A stretch of 36,331 nucleotides of DNA from contig CALVSW010000002.1 in the NCBI GenBank assembly GCA_944359625.1, forward strand, positions 1 to 36,331, in the 5' to 3' direction. This DNA is from an uncultured Bacilli bacterium. Its GTDB lineage: Bacteria > Bacillota_I > Bacilli_A > RF39 > UBA660. Shown here piece by piece: positions 17,623 through 25,911 of the stretch (positions are counted from its first letter, which is position 1; each line of letters opens with the position of its first letter). Made by a program: the position numbers and the translations under genes. The notes below the pieces were generated by a model, which was not told where the DNA came from, did no database searches, and saw nothing but the letters and a program-made list of their open reading frames with translations.

Positions 17623-19644
17623 ATGAAAAGAAGTATTAAAATTGCCCTTATTGCTTTTGCTGCTATTATTGTAATTGTTATTGGAACAATTATTACAATG
17701 AATATTTTAAATGATGAAAATAAGTTAACTGTTGATGAAAAAAAGTGGATTAATAATAATTTATCAACAGTAATTAATGTTAATATGATTAATGATTTAA
17801 ATGTTTTTGGTAATAATGGTAGTGGTTTATTTTATGATTTTATTAATGATTTATCAAATGATTATGGATTAACTGTGAATCCAGTTACTTACAATAGTAG
17901 TACTGATAGTGTAACTAGTGGTTTTATAACTACTAATAATATTGATGATAAAACGATAGTTTTTTATGAAGATAATTATGTATTAGTAGGTAAAGAAGAT
18001 GAATTAATTGATAATATTAATGAATTAGCAGATAAGACTATTGGGGTATTAACTAGTAATTATAATTACATTTTAAGTTATTTAGATAATTTACAAATTA
18101 CTTTTAATCAATATGATACTAAAGAAGCTTTAGAAGAAGCTTTTGGTAAAGATTTAAATTATATAATAGTACCTAAATATTTATATATGGATTATATAAT
18201 TAAAAATGATTATCCAATTGTATATCATTTTAGTGATATTAAATATTATTATGGTTATAAAATGTTAGATGATTATTTTAGTAATATTGTTCGTAAGTAT
18301 TATAGTAAATGGTCTATTAATAAACAAGATAGTACTATTAATACAGAATTAAGAAATAGTTTAATTAATAGTTTAGGTTTAACTGATTTAGATTTAAAAG
18401 AAATAGATTCTAAAGTATATAATTATGGATTTTTAAATAATAGTCCTTATGAAATTATAATTGGTGGTAATTATGGTGGTATTGTATCAACTTATTTAAA
18501 TAGATTTAGTAAGATAGCTCAAGTAGAATTTAAATTTACAAAATATCGTACTTATAAGTTACTTACTAATGCTATTAATGATGGTACCATTGATATTTAT
18601 TTTAATTATTATTCATTAACAAATAATTATTTAGATTGTAATACGAATATGGGTATTAACTACTATGTCATAGCGCGTAATAGTAATGATATTGTAGTAA
18701 ATTCAATTATGTCTTTAAAAGGTAAAAGTGTTTATGTATTACAAGATAGTATTTTAGCTGATTATTTAAAAACTGTTGGTAATATTACTATAAATACTTA
18801 TAATAATATTAATGATTTAGAAAAGTTAGTAAAAGATGATAATATAATTATAATTGATAAGTATACATATCAAACTTATGCTAATCATGAATTAGCAAAT
18901 TATAATATTCGTTATAGTGATTATATACCTAATGAATATTCATTTAAAATAAAAGATGATGGGGCTTTTTATCGACTATTTAAAGCTTTTGTAAACTTAT
19001 CAGATCCTAAAGAAATAATAATTAGTGGTATTTATAATTATGATATAACTTTAAAATCTGGTACTTTATTAGGTAAGATTGCTAAATATTTATTATATAT
19101 TGTAATTGGATTCTTTATTGTTTTATTTATAGTATATAAATCAGCTAAACGGGTAAAAATATCTAAAAGAATTAAAAAACAAGAAAAATTACGTTATATC
19201 GATCAATTAACTTCGTTAAAGAATCGTAATTATTTAAATGAATATATTGGTTCTTGGAATAAAAATATAATATATCCTCAAGCTACAGTAGTTATCGATT
19301 TAAATCGTGTTCAAGAAATAAATGATACTTTAGGATATGAAAAAGGAGATAAACAGATTAAAGCAGCTGCTAATATCCTTATTAAAACCCAATTAGATAA
19401 TAGTGATATTATTCGTACAGATGGTAATGAATTCTTAGTATATTTAGTTGGTTATGATGAAAAAGAAGTAAATACATATATTAAAAAATTAAATAAAGAA
19501 TTTAAAAATTTACCTTATGAATTTGGTGCTACTATTGGCTATAGTATGATAACTGATGATTTAAAGTCAATTGAAGATGCCTTTAATGAAGCAGTTGAAG
19601 ATATGAAAAGTAAAAAAAGTAGTCTAAATAAGGAGCAAGATTAA
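17623..19644 (+). CDS. Membrane sensor with solute-binding-like ectodomain and degenerate GGDEF domain
   Basis: 673 residues: TM1 (about 7-28), an extracytoplasmic region of about 450 residues that looks like two periplasmic-binding-protein (SBP type 3) lobes (for example YGFLNNSPYEIIIGGNYGG), TM2 (about 488-508), a short coiled linker, then a GGDEF-family domain from DQLTSLKNRNYL (527). The active-site loop reads DGNEF (600-604) instead of GGDEF. The substrate block NDTLGYEKGD is kept. Canonical GGDEF makes cyclic di-GMP; with this loop, activity is doubtful and a nucleotide-sensing role is possible. TAA/ATG overlap by one base with yihY. Confidence 0.8.
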   Translation: MKRSIKIALIAFAAIIVIVIGTIITMNILNDENKLTVDEKKWINNNLSTVINVNMINDLNVFGNNGSGLFYDFINDLSNDYGLTVNPVTYNSSTDSVTSGFITTNNIDDKTIVFYEDNYVLVGKEDELIDNINELADKTIGVLTSNYNYILSYLDNLQITFNQYDTKEALEEAFGKDLNYIIVPKYLYMDYIIKNDYPIVYHFSDIKYYYGYKMLDDYFSNIVRKYYSKWSINKQDSTINTELRNSLINSLGLTDLDLKEIDSKVYNYGFLNNSPYEIIIGGNYGGIVSTYLNRFSKIAQVEFKFTKYRTYKLLTNAINDGTIDIYFNYYSLTNNYLDCNTNMGINYYVIARNSNDIVVNSIMSLKGKSVYVLQDSILADYLKTVGNITINTYNNINDLEKLVKDDNIIIIDKYTYQTYANHELANYNIRYSDYIPNEYSFKIKDDGAFYRLFKAFVNLSDPKEIIISGIYNYDITLKSGTLLGKIAKYLLYIVIGFFIVLFIVYKSAKRVKISKRIKKQEKLRYIDQLTSLKNRNYLNEYIGSWNKNIIYPQATVVIDLNRVQEINDTLGYEKGDKQIKAAANILIKTQLDNSDIIRTDGNEFLVYLVGYDEKEVNTYIKKLNKEFKNLPYEFGATIGYSMITDDLKSIEDAFNEAVEDMKSKKSSLNKEQD

Positions 19645-20498
19645 TGAAAAGATTAAAGCGGTTTTTAAAAAATTTTTGGTTTGCTTTATCGCGTCCAGAA
19701 ATGCTTATTCTACCAGGACATCTTGCTTTTTTCTTTTTATTATCGGTTGTTCCTATCTTAACTTTAATTAGTTATTTAGCAGCTAGTTTACATTTATCAA
19801 TGGACTTTATTATGGAATTTTTTAATAAGTCATTTGGAGAATCAATAAGTAATATTTTAATGCCTATTGTAAATGTTAATAATATTTCTTTTGGCTTTTT
19901 TATAACTTTAATAGTAGGTTATTTAACGGCATCCAATGGTGCTGATTCAATTATAACTACTTCTAATATGATATATGGTATTCCAGATAAAGGCTTTATA
20001 TATAGAAAGATAAAATCAATAATTATGACTCTTTTTATAGTTATATTATTTATTTTTATTTTAGTAGTTCCTTTATTTGGTGAAAAGATTATTGAATTAT
20101 TAGAGTTTGTAAATACTAACGATAACGTTACTAATGATATTACTTTTGTTATTAATTTATTAAGAGGTCCATTATCTTGGTTAATAATCTTTATTATTAT
20201 AAAATTACTTTATACGATGGCTCCTGATAAACCAATACCTTCACGTAATGTTAATTATGGTGCTATATTTACATCTTTAGGATGGGTTATTATTACTACT
20301 ATTTATTCTTTTTATATCAATAATTATGCTAATTATTCTGTAATTTATGGTGGTTTAGCTAACTTAGTTATATTACTTTTATGGTTTTATTTATTAGCTT
20401 ATATTTTTGTAGTCGGTTTAGCTTTAAATTATCGTGAAGAGTCTAATAAATTAAGTGAGACTACCAAAATAAAAGTTTTAAAAACTGAAGAAAAATAG
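19644..20498 (+). CDS. YihY/BrkB-family membrane protein
   Basis: 284 residues with about six TM helices. The N-terminal block FWFALSRPEMLILPGHLAFF and the conserved central region match the YihY/virulence-factor BrkB family (once misassigned as RNase BN). Members are inner-membrane proteins of uncertain, possibly transport, function. The start overlaps the previous stop by one base, so it is co-translated. A strong terminator follows about 110 bases downstream. Confidence 0.87.
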   Translation: MKRLKRFLKNFWFALSRPEMLILPGHLAFFFLLSVVPILTLISYLAASLHLSMDFIMEFFNKSFGESISNILMPIVNVNNISFGFFITLIVGYLTASNGADSIITTSNMIYGIPDKGFIYRKIKSIIMTLFIVILFIFILVVPLFGEKIIELLEFVNTNDNVTNDITFVINLLRGPLSWLIIFIIIKLLYTMAPDKPIPSRNVNYGAIFTSLGWVIITTIYSFYINNYANYSVIYGGLANLVILLLWFYLLAYIFVVGLALNYREESNKLSETTKIKVLKTEEK

Positions 20499-20519
20499 GT
20501 ATATATTTAGAAAATAGGG

Positions 20520-20634
20520 AATAATATTAGTAGGATATAAAAATATATCCTAATATCAAAACTTATTTAATTAAATAAGAAGTCCTATGGATAGATAGGC
20601 TAATTGTCCAAAAGTTAAACTTTTGGGCTTTTTT
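20520..20634 (+). terminator. Structured 3' region ending in a strong terminator
   Basis: Contains in order a hairpin TAGGATATA/TATATCCTA, an 18-bp palindrome (CTTATTTAATTAAATAAG) and a short repeat CCTATGGATAGATAGG. The terminator GTCCAAAAGT (20606-20615), loop TAA, ACTTTTGGGC (20619-20628) and T6 follows. The terminator is certain. The rest may be a small structured RNA, but it matches no riboswitch I recognise. Confidence 0.75.
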
Positions 20635-20713
20635 GTTATTAAAAGACTTAATCTTCCTTTTTTTGACAAAATATTTTCTTCTTATTATTTAAGATATAGT
20701 AGGTGATATAATA

Positions 20714-20884
20714 ATGAAGGTTAAATTATTTGATTGTGAACATGAAAAAGATTTAGAGGCTTGTTTAAATGGCTTTATTAATAGTGGTGATTATGATATA
20801 ATTGATGTCAAGTATTGTGTTTCGGCAGCAATTTTTGGCGAAGATCAGATATATTGTTATTCGGCAATGGTGCTATATAGATGA
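20714..20884 (+). CDS. Cse60-family small sporulation-associated protein
   Basis: A 56-residue gene. The start MKVKLFDCEHEKDLE and the end DQIYCYSAMVLYR match the Cse60 family, small proteins expressed under sigma-E in Bacillus whose biochemical role is unknown. AGGTGAT precedes the ATG at good distance. The stop codon (TGA) overlaps the ATG of the flippase gene by 4 bp (ATGA), indicating coupling. Finding it next to a SpoVB-like flippase fits a sporulation-related operon. Confidence 0.8.
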   Translation: MKVKLFDCEHEKDLEACLNGFINSGDYDIIDVKYCVSAAIFGEDQIYCYSAMVLYR

Positions 20885-22539
20885 AGGATATGTGGTTTAA
20901 AATGAAAAAAAGTTCATTTGTTGAGGGGACTTTTATTGCTACTTTTGCAATTATATTTGTTAAATTATTAGGTATGCTTTATGTCATACCTTTTTATGCT
21001 ATTGTTGGAACAGCAGGAGCTGCTTTATATGCTTATGCTTATAATATTTATAATGTTTTTTTAGATATAAGTACAGTAGGACTTCCAATTGCTATATCTA
21101 AAATAACTAATGAGTATAATACTTTAAAAATGTATGATGCTAAGAAAAGAGCTTATAAGATTGCAATTAATTTAATGCGTTTTGTATCAATTACAATCTT
21201 TATTATCTTATTTATCTTTGCTAAAGATATAGCATATTTAATTATTGGTGATTTATCTGGTGGTAATAATATCGAAGATATTACTTCGGTTATTAGATGG
21301 ATTTCTTTAGCTATTTTAGTTATACCTTATCTAAGTGTTACTAAAGGGTATTTACAAGGGCATAATGTTATTAATATATCTAGTGTTAGTAATGTTTTAG
21401 AACAAGTTGTAAGAATTGCTGTTATCTTAATAGGTAGTTATTTAGCAATTAAAGTATTTCATGGAAGTTATGTTTTAGGTGTTAAAATAGCACTTACTGG
21501 AGCATTCTTTGGAGGTTTAGTTGCTTATAGTTTTGTACGTTATAAAATGTATAAAAATAAAGAAGAACTTAGTTTAGAAAGAACGATTAAAAAAGATAAT
21601 ATAACTAATAAGGAAATCATAAAAAAAATAACATCTTATGCTATACCATATATCATAATTAATTCGATTACTTCTTTATATAGTTTTATCGATATGATAT
21701 TAGTTATAAAGGCTTTAACTATTATAGGTTATGAAACTACTACTTTAGAATTTATTGCGACATCTATTTCAACATGGTCAACTAAAATTAATATGATTAT
21801 TATTAGTATTGCCATGGGGATGACTATTTCTTTAATACCTGCAATTGTTAATTCTTTTACTTTAAAAAAGTGGGATGAAGTAAATCATAAAGTTAATACT
21901 TCTTTAAAAATGATTACCTTTATAAGTGTTCCGATGGCAATTGGTTTATCATTTTTATCAAATCAAGTATGGGCTTTATTTTATGGACCAAGCGATATAG
22001 GAGCTACTATTTTATCATTATCTGTCTTTGTTGGAATGTTTACTAATTATTTCATGATTTCTTCAAGTATTATGCAATCTATTAATTCTTTTAAAATCGT
22101 TTATATAGCAACTATTACCGGGTTTGTCTTAAATGCCTTATTAGATATTCCTTTAATGTTATTATTTAATAAAATAGGTATTCCCCCATATCTAGGAGCC
22201 TTAGTAGCAAGTATAATTGGTTATTTAACTTCCGTATTAATATCTTTATTAAGTTTAAAGAAAAAAGAAAAAAAGATAAGTTATCAAGATTTTTTCCATA
22301 CAAGTTTAAAAATTATTGTTCCTAGTACTTGTTTAATTATTGTATTAATTATATTAAGATTAATACCTACGAATTTAGATAATAATTTTAATAATTTAGT
22401 ATTTGTTTTATTTAATGCTTTAATTGGAATGATCGTTTATTTTGGAGTATCTTATAAAATGCATATTATAGATGATGTTTTTGGTAAAGAATATATTAAT
22501 AAATTATTAAAAAAACTTAACTTTAAAGTTAAGCACTAA
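20881..22539 (+). CDS. SpoVB/MurJ-type lipid flippase (polysaccharide biosynthesis family)
   Basis: 552 residues, predicted 14 TM helices, MOP-superfamily exporter. The N-terminus KKSSFVEGTFIATFAIIFVK and the block TVGLPIAISKITNEYN are typical of SpoVB and YtgP/MurJ proteins of Firmicutes, which flip lipid-linked wall precursors across the membrane. SpoVB is needed for cortex peptidoglycan in spores, and YtgP (Amj-redundant) for vegetative wall. Which of the two cannot be decided here; linkage to a Cse60-like gene favours a sporulation link. The first ATG is used because of the 4-bp coupling. Confidence 0.88.
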   Translation: MKDMWFKMKKSSFVEGTFIATFAIIFVKLLGMLYVIPFYAIVGTAGAALYAYAYNIYNVFLDISTVGLPIAISKITNEYNTLKMYDAKKRAYKIAINLMRFVSITIFIILFIFAKDIAYLIIGDLSGGNNIEDITSVIRWISLAILVIPYLSVTKGYLQGHNVINISSVSNVLEQVVRIAVILIGSYLAIKVFHGSYVLGVKIALTGAFFGGLVAYSFVRYKMYKNKEELSLERTIKKDNITNKEIIKKITSYAIPYIIINSITSLYSFIDMILVIKALTIIGYETTTLEFIATSISTWSTKINMIIISIAMGMTISLIPAIVNSFTLKKWDEVNHKVNTSLKMITFISVPMAIGLSFLSNQVWALFYGPSDIGATILSLSVFVGMFTNYFMISSSIMQSINSFKIVYIATITGFVLNALLDIPLMLLFNKIGIPPYLGALVASIIGYLTSVLISLLSLKKKEKKISYQDFFHTSLKIIVPSTCLIIVLIILRLIPTNLDNNFNNLVFVLFNALIGMIVYFGVSYKMHIIDDVFGKEYINKLLKKLNFKVKH

Positions 22540-22874
22540 ACCATATATAAAGAACTAGATACATCATCACTTATCATTTTAGCTGATTGTTCTAATTTGG
22601 TAACGCGAGAATCAAGACGATTTATTTGCCTTTCAATTTTAGCTAAGCGATTATCATAATCGGTTTCAAAGTTATTGTAGTTATAGTTATAATTAGGCAT
22701 TTGGCTATTTTGATTAGGAATACTATTAACCGGACCGGAATAAAAACTATTTTGTTGACTTCCTGATTGAACATTCATTTGGGGCATCATAGGTTGTTGC
22801 ATTCCATAATTTGGGTAATAATTTTGATAATTCATACTTGATTCGGAAAAGAATGAATTTCTTGACTTTAACAT
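22536..22874 (-). CDS. Q/N/Y-rich small protein with C-terminal coiled coil
   Basis: 112 residues. The N-terminal two thirds are low-complexity Asn/Gln/Pro/Tyr/Met (MNYQNYYPNYGMQQPMMPQM). The C-terminal 40 form a heptad-like helix (RLAKIERQINRLDSRVTKLEQ). AGGAGG lies 5 bases before the ATG, so it is a real gene. Such composition is common in coat-associated and self-assembling proteins of spore formers. Not assigned to a family. Convergent with the flippase, overlapping by 4 bp. Confidence 0.72.
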   Translation of the reverse strand: MLKSRNSFFSESSMNYQNYYPNYGMQQPMMPQMNVQSGSQQNSFYSGPVNSIPNQNSQMPNYNYNYNNFETDYDNRLAKIERQINRLDSRVTKLEQSAKMISDDVSSSLYMV

Positions 22875-22922
22875 AAGACCTCCTAGTACATTTTATGAAT
22901 TTAGTAGAAAGTAGTGATAATT

Positions 22923-23552
22923 ATGCGTATTAGAAATATAAAAAATGCTGATGAATTAATTTATGAAAGTCCATATCTTATTAAGAATCCTTATTTATAT
23001 ATTGGTGAATATAAAACTAAGGTCTTTAAAAATAATAATCCTATTCATTTAGAAATTGGAATGGGTAAGGGTAATTTTATAATTGATATGGCTAAAAATA
23101 ATCCTGATATAAATTTTATTGGTGTTGAGAAGTATTCTTCGATAACTCTAAGGGCTTTAAGAAAATTAAAAGATATTAATTTACCTAATTTAAAAATTAT
23201 AAATATTGATGCTTTAGAATTATCTAAAGTATTTAAAAAAGAAATTAGTACGATATATTTAAATTTTTCTGATCCCTGGCCTAAAAAAAGACATCATAAA
23301 AGAAGATTAACTAGTGAAATATTTTTACGTATTTATGATGATATTTGTTTAGAAAATATTATTATTCAAAAAACGGATAATATTGGTTTATTTGAAAGTA
23401 GTATCGTATCCCTTAGTACTTATGGATACAAAATAGTAGATATTAGTTTAGATTTATGGAGTACTGATAAGGTTACTAGTGAAACTGAATATGAAAATAA
23501 GTTTCGTAAACAAGGAATAAAGATAAATTATTTAAAAGCTATAAAAAAATAA
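22923..23552 (+). CDS. tRNA (guanine-46-N7)-methyltransferase
   Basis: About 209 residues, SAM-dependent Rossmann-fold enzyme that makes m7G46 in the tRNA variable loop. Motifs: SAM-binding HLEIGMGKGNFI, FIGVEKY, the conserved catalytic LNFSDPWPKKRHHKRR and a C-terminal TEYENKF. The start is set at the ATG of RIRNIKN rather than a GTG three codons upstream. Divergent from the Q/N-rich protein gene. Confidence 0.94.
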   Translation: MRIRNIKNADELIYESPYLIKNPYLYIGEYKTKVFKNNNPIHLEIGMGKGNFIIDMAKNNPDINFIGVEKYSSITLRALRKLKDINLPNLKIINIDALELSKVFKKEISTIYLNFSDPWPKKRHHKRRLTSEIFLRIYDDICLENIIIQKTDNIGLFESSIVSLSTYGYKIVDISLDLWSTDKVTSETEYENKFRKQGIKINYLKAIKK

Positions 23553-23590
23553 AAAACTTTGGTATAATTGTAATGGTTCGGAGGACTGTG

Positions 23591-24223
23591 ATGAAAAAAA
23601 TTATTTTGATTCTAGCCGTTATTATACTTACAGGATGCACTAGTATTGATAATATTTCTTATGATGAAATAATAAGTGAAATTGTAAGTAGTAAATATGA
23701 AATATATAATGAAAATAGAAGTGGTTACAAATATTATACACCTAGTAATATTTCTAGTAATGATACGATAGATTATAATGAAATTTTAGAAGATGATAGT
23801 TATCGTTATTACTTTTATGTTGATGTTGTAAGTTATTATAATCGAGTTATAGAAAGTTATGAAGTTGATAATAATGCTTTTTATTCTAAGGCTATAAATT
23901 ATCAAGATAAATTTGGATACATTGAAATAAACGAAGTGTCTAATAATAAGTATTTACTTGAAATTATGTATAATTATGCTAAAATAGAAGTGATAGTAGA
24001 TAAGTATGATTTACCTAAGGTAATTAGTAATTCTTTAATTATCTTGTCTAGTGTTAAGTATAATAGTGAAATATTAGAAACTATAGTAGGAGAAAATATT
24101 TTGACTTCGAAAGAAATCGAATTTAATATATTTGAAACTAAGAAGACAGAGTCTAACTTTTTAGAAGTAGAAGCTAATAATATTTACGTTGAAGAGGAAA
24201 ATGATCCGGATTTAATTAATTAG
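23591..24223 (+). CDS. Predicted lipoprotein, unknown function
   Basis: About 210 residues starting at MKKIILILAVIILTGC, a signal peptide with lipobox LTGC, so it is lipid-anchored outside the membrane. The mature part is acidic and Tyr/Asn-rich with no recognised domain. The start follows GGAGG by six bases; an upstream ATG at 23573 would put that Shine-Dalgarno inside the gene. A TATAAT box lies at about 23563-23568. It is followed after 14 bp by an envelope-associated operon. Confidence 0.75.
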   Translation: MKKIILILAVIILTGCTSIDNISYDEIISEIVSSKYEIYNENRSGYKYYTPSNISSNDTIDYNEILEDDSYRYYFYVDVVSYYNRVIESYEVDNNAFYSKAINYQDKFGYIEINEVSNNKYLLEIMYNYAKIEVIVDKYDLPKVISNSLIILSSVKYNSEILETIVGENILTSKEIEFNIFETKKTESNFLEVEANNIYVEEENDPDLIN

Positions 24224-24237
24224 AAAGGTTGTAGACT

Positions 24238-25161
24238 ATGGGACTATTTGATAAATTAAAAAATGTGTTATTTGAAGATGATGAAGAAACAAGTGAAATT
24301 CCAGTTATTGAAAAAAAAGAAGTAAAAAAGGAAGAAGAAGTTATTAGTGAACCTAGGTTTAAAAGTACTCCTTCTGTTGAAAAAAAAGAAGAGGAGGAAG
24401 ATGTTCCAAAAAGAACATCTGATTTAGATAATAGTAATGAAAAACCTATTTTTCAATCTTTTGATGAAGAGGAATTCGATCGAATAGCAGCAATTAATCG
24501 TAATCGTTTGTTGGAAAGAGATAGAAAAGCTCGTGAAAAGAAGGAAATGGAAAGAAAATTAGAAGAGGCTAGGAAAAGTGAAGTTTCTTATGAGACATCT
24601 GAAAGTAGAGTTGTTCGTAGAGATACTCATGTAGAACGTCGTCCAAGTTATTCTTACCGTGAAACTCCTAAAGAGGAGGTTCGTACTCATAAATTTAAAC
24701 CTTCTCCTGTTATTTCGCCAGTTTATGGAATACTTGATAAAAATTATAAAAAAGAAGATATTTTACCAAGAGCATCTAGTGATGGAACTTTACCTAAGGT
24801 AATGGATGTTGATAATGTTCGTCGTAAAGCTTTTGGTATTTTAGAAGAAGAAATTGCTAAAAATGATCCTTTAAAGAATTTTCAAGGAGAAAAGAAAGAA
24901 GAACTAATTAGTAAAGAATTAGTAGAAGATTCTCTTAATGATGATGAAAAAATTCAACCATTAGATCGTATTGAAGAACCTGTAATAAGTTTTGAAGATG
25001 ATATTAATGATTTTAAAGTAGAAGATGAGATAGATTCTAAAAAAGATAGTAATAGTTATGATAAAGCACGTGAGGATAGATTAACTGCTAGTGATGATAC
25101 TTTAGAAAGTGATTTATTTAATTTAATAGATTCAATGTATGATAATAGGGAGGATAAGTAG
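24238..25161 (+). CDS. Highly charged, disordered protein with SepF-like N-terminus
   Basis: 307 residues, rich in Glu/Lys/Asp/Arg. The first 12 residues (MGLFDKLKNVLF) form an amphipathic helix followed by an acidic run, as in the membrane-targeting start of SepF, but the SepF core domain is absent. A central conserved-looking block HKFKPSPVISPVYGIL and a coiled region (residues about 85-115) stand out. Probably a cytosolic, membrane-associated scaffold, perhaps in division or envelope work. It heads a run with the DUF948-like and YtxH proteins. No function assigned. Confidence 0.65.
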   Translation: MGLFDKLKNVLFEDDEETSEIPVIEKKEVKKEEEVISEPRFKSTPSVEKKEEEEDVPKRTSDLDNSNEKPIFQSFDEEEFDRIAAINRNRLLERDRKAREKKEMERKLEEARKSEVSYETSESRVVRRDTHVERRPSYSYRETPKEEVRTHKFKPSPVISPVYGILDKNYKKEDILPRASSDGTLPKVMDVDNVRRKAFGILEEEIAKNDPLKNFQGEKKEELISKELVEDSLNDDEKIQPLDRIEEPVISFEDDINDFKVEDEIDSKKDSNSYDKAREDRLTASDDTLESDLFNLIDSMYDNREDK

Positions 25162-25163
25162 TT

Positions 25164-25457
25164 ATGATTGTTGAATTTTTACAAGTTTATTTACCAATTG
25201 TAGTATATATATTATTAATTATTATATTAGTTATTGGTATTGTAATTGGCTTAAAAGCTATTAAAACATTAGATAAATTAAATCAAGTAGTCGATGATGT
25301 AAATCAAAAGATGGCTAGTTTAAATGGCGTATTTAGTTTAATAGATTTAACAACTGATAAAATAGTTTTAGTAACTGATAAGGTTGTTGAAGGTTTATCT
25401 AATGTAATTAATAAAATATTTTTTAATCACAAGAGGAGAATTAAAAAAGATGAGTAA
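25164..25457 (+). CDS. DUF948-like membrane protein
   Basis: 97 residues with one N-terminal TM helix (about 9-30) and a helical cytosolic tail containing LDKLNQVVDDVNQKM, the pattern of DUF948 proteins. These usually occur next to YtxH-domain proteins, as here (8-bp overlap with the next gene). Function unknown, sometimes linked to general stress. The start is two bases after the previous stop. Confidence 0.75.
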   Translation: MIVEFLQVYLPIVVYILLIIILVIGIVIGLKAIKTLDKLNQVVDDVNQKMASLNGVFSLIDLTTDKIVLVTDKVVEGLSNVINKIFFNHKRRIKKDE

Positions 25458-25845
25458 AAAAAGATTTAGAAATTTTCTTTGTGGGCTTGCTATTGGTACT
25501 GGTATAGGAATATTATTTGCTCCTAAATCGGGAAAAGAAACTCGTAAAGAATTAAAAGAATCTTTAGATAAGTTAGTTGCTTCGATTAAAGATTTGGATA
25601 AGGAAGAAATTAAAGATATACTTATTCTTAAAATAACTGATATAAAAACTTCTTTAGAAGAATTAGATAAAGAAACAATTTTAGAAAATGCTAAGGATTT
25701 AGCTAAGAAGATTAAGATTAAATTAGGAGAGTTAAAAATTCTTGTTGTAAATAATACGACACCTTATGTTGAAGCTTGTAATGAAAAATTTAGAGAGAGT
25801 ACAATTAATCTTTTAAATAAAACGATTGCAAGATTAGAAAAATAG
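25450..25845 (+). CDS. YtxH-domain protein
   Basis: 131 residues. The N-terminus FLCGLAIGTGIGILFAPKSGKETRKELKE is the YtxH signature: a short glycine-rich membrane segment followed by APKSGKETR. The rest is amphipathic helix. Family members are small membrane-anchored proteins connected to stress in Bacillus; the mechanism is unknown. Overlaps the DUF948-like gene by 8 bp, so translation is coupled. Confidence 0.88.
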   Translation: MSKKRFRNFLCGLAIGTGIGILFAPKSGKETRKELKESLDKLVASIKDLDKEEIKDILILKITDIKTSLEELDKETILENAKDLAKKIKIKLGELKILVVNNTTPYVEACNEKFRESTINLLNKTIARLEK

Positions 25846-25911
25846 TTCACTAATTTTCTTGATAATACTAAATTTATTTGGTATTATATGTGAAATTAAA
25901 GGAGTTTTTAT

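Noticed and set aside
20520-20640. Riboswitch for the flippase operon
   Set aside because: It ends in a strong terminator more than 80 bases before the next start, and no known riboswitch consensus is recognisable.
24238-25161. SepF
   Set aside because: Only the first dozen residues resemble SepF; the conserved SepF core domain is missing.
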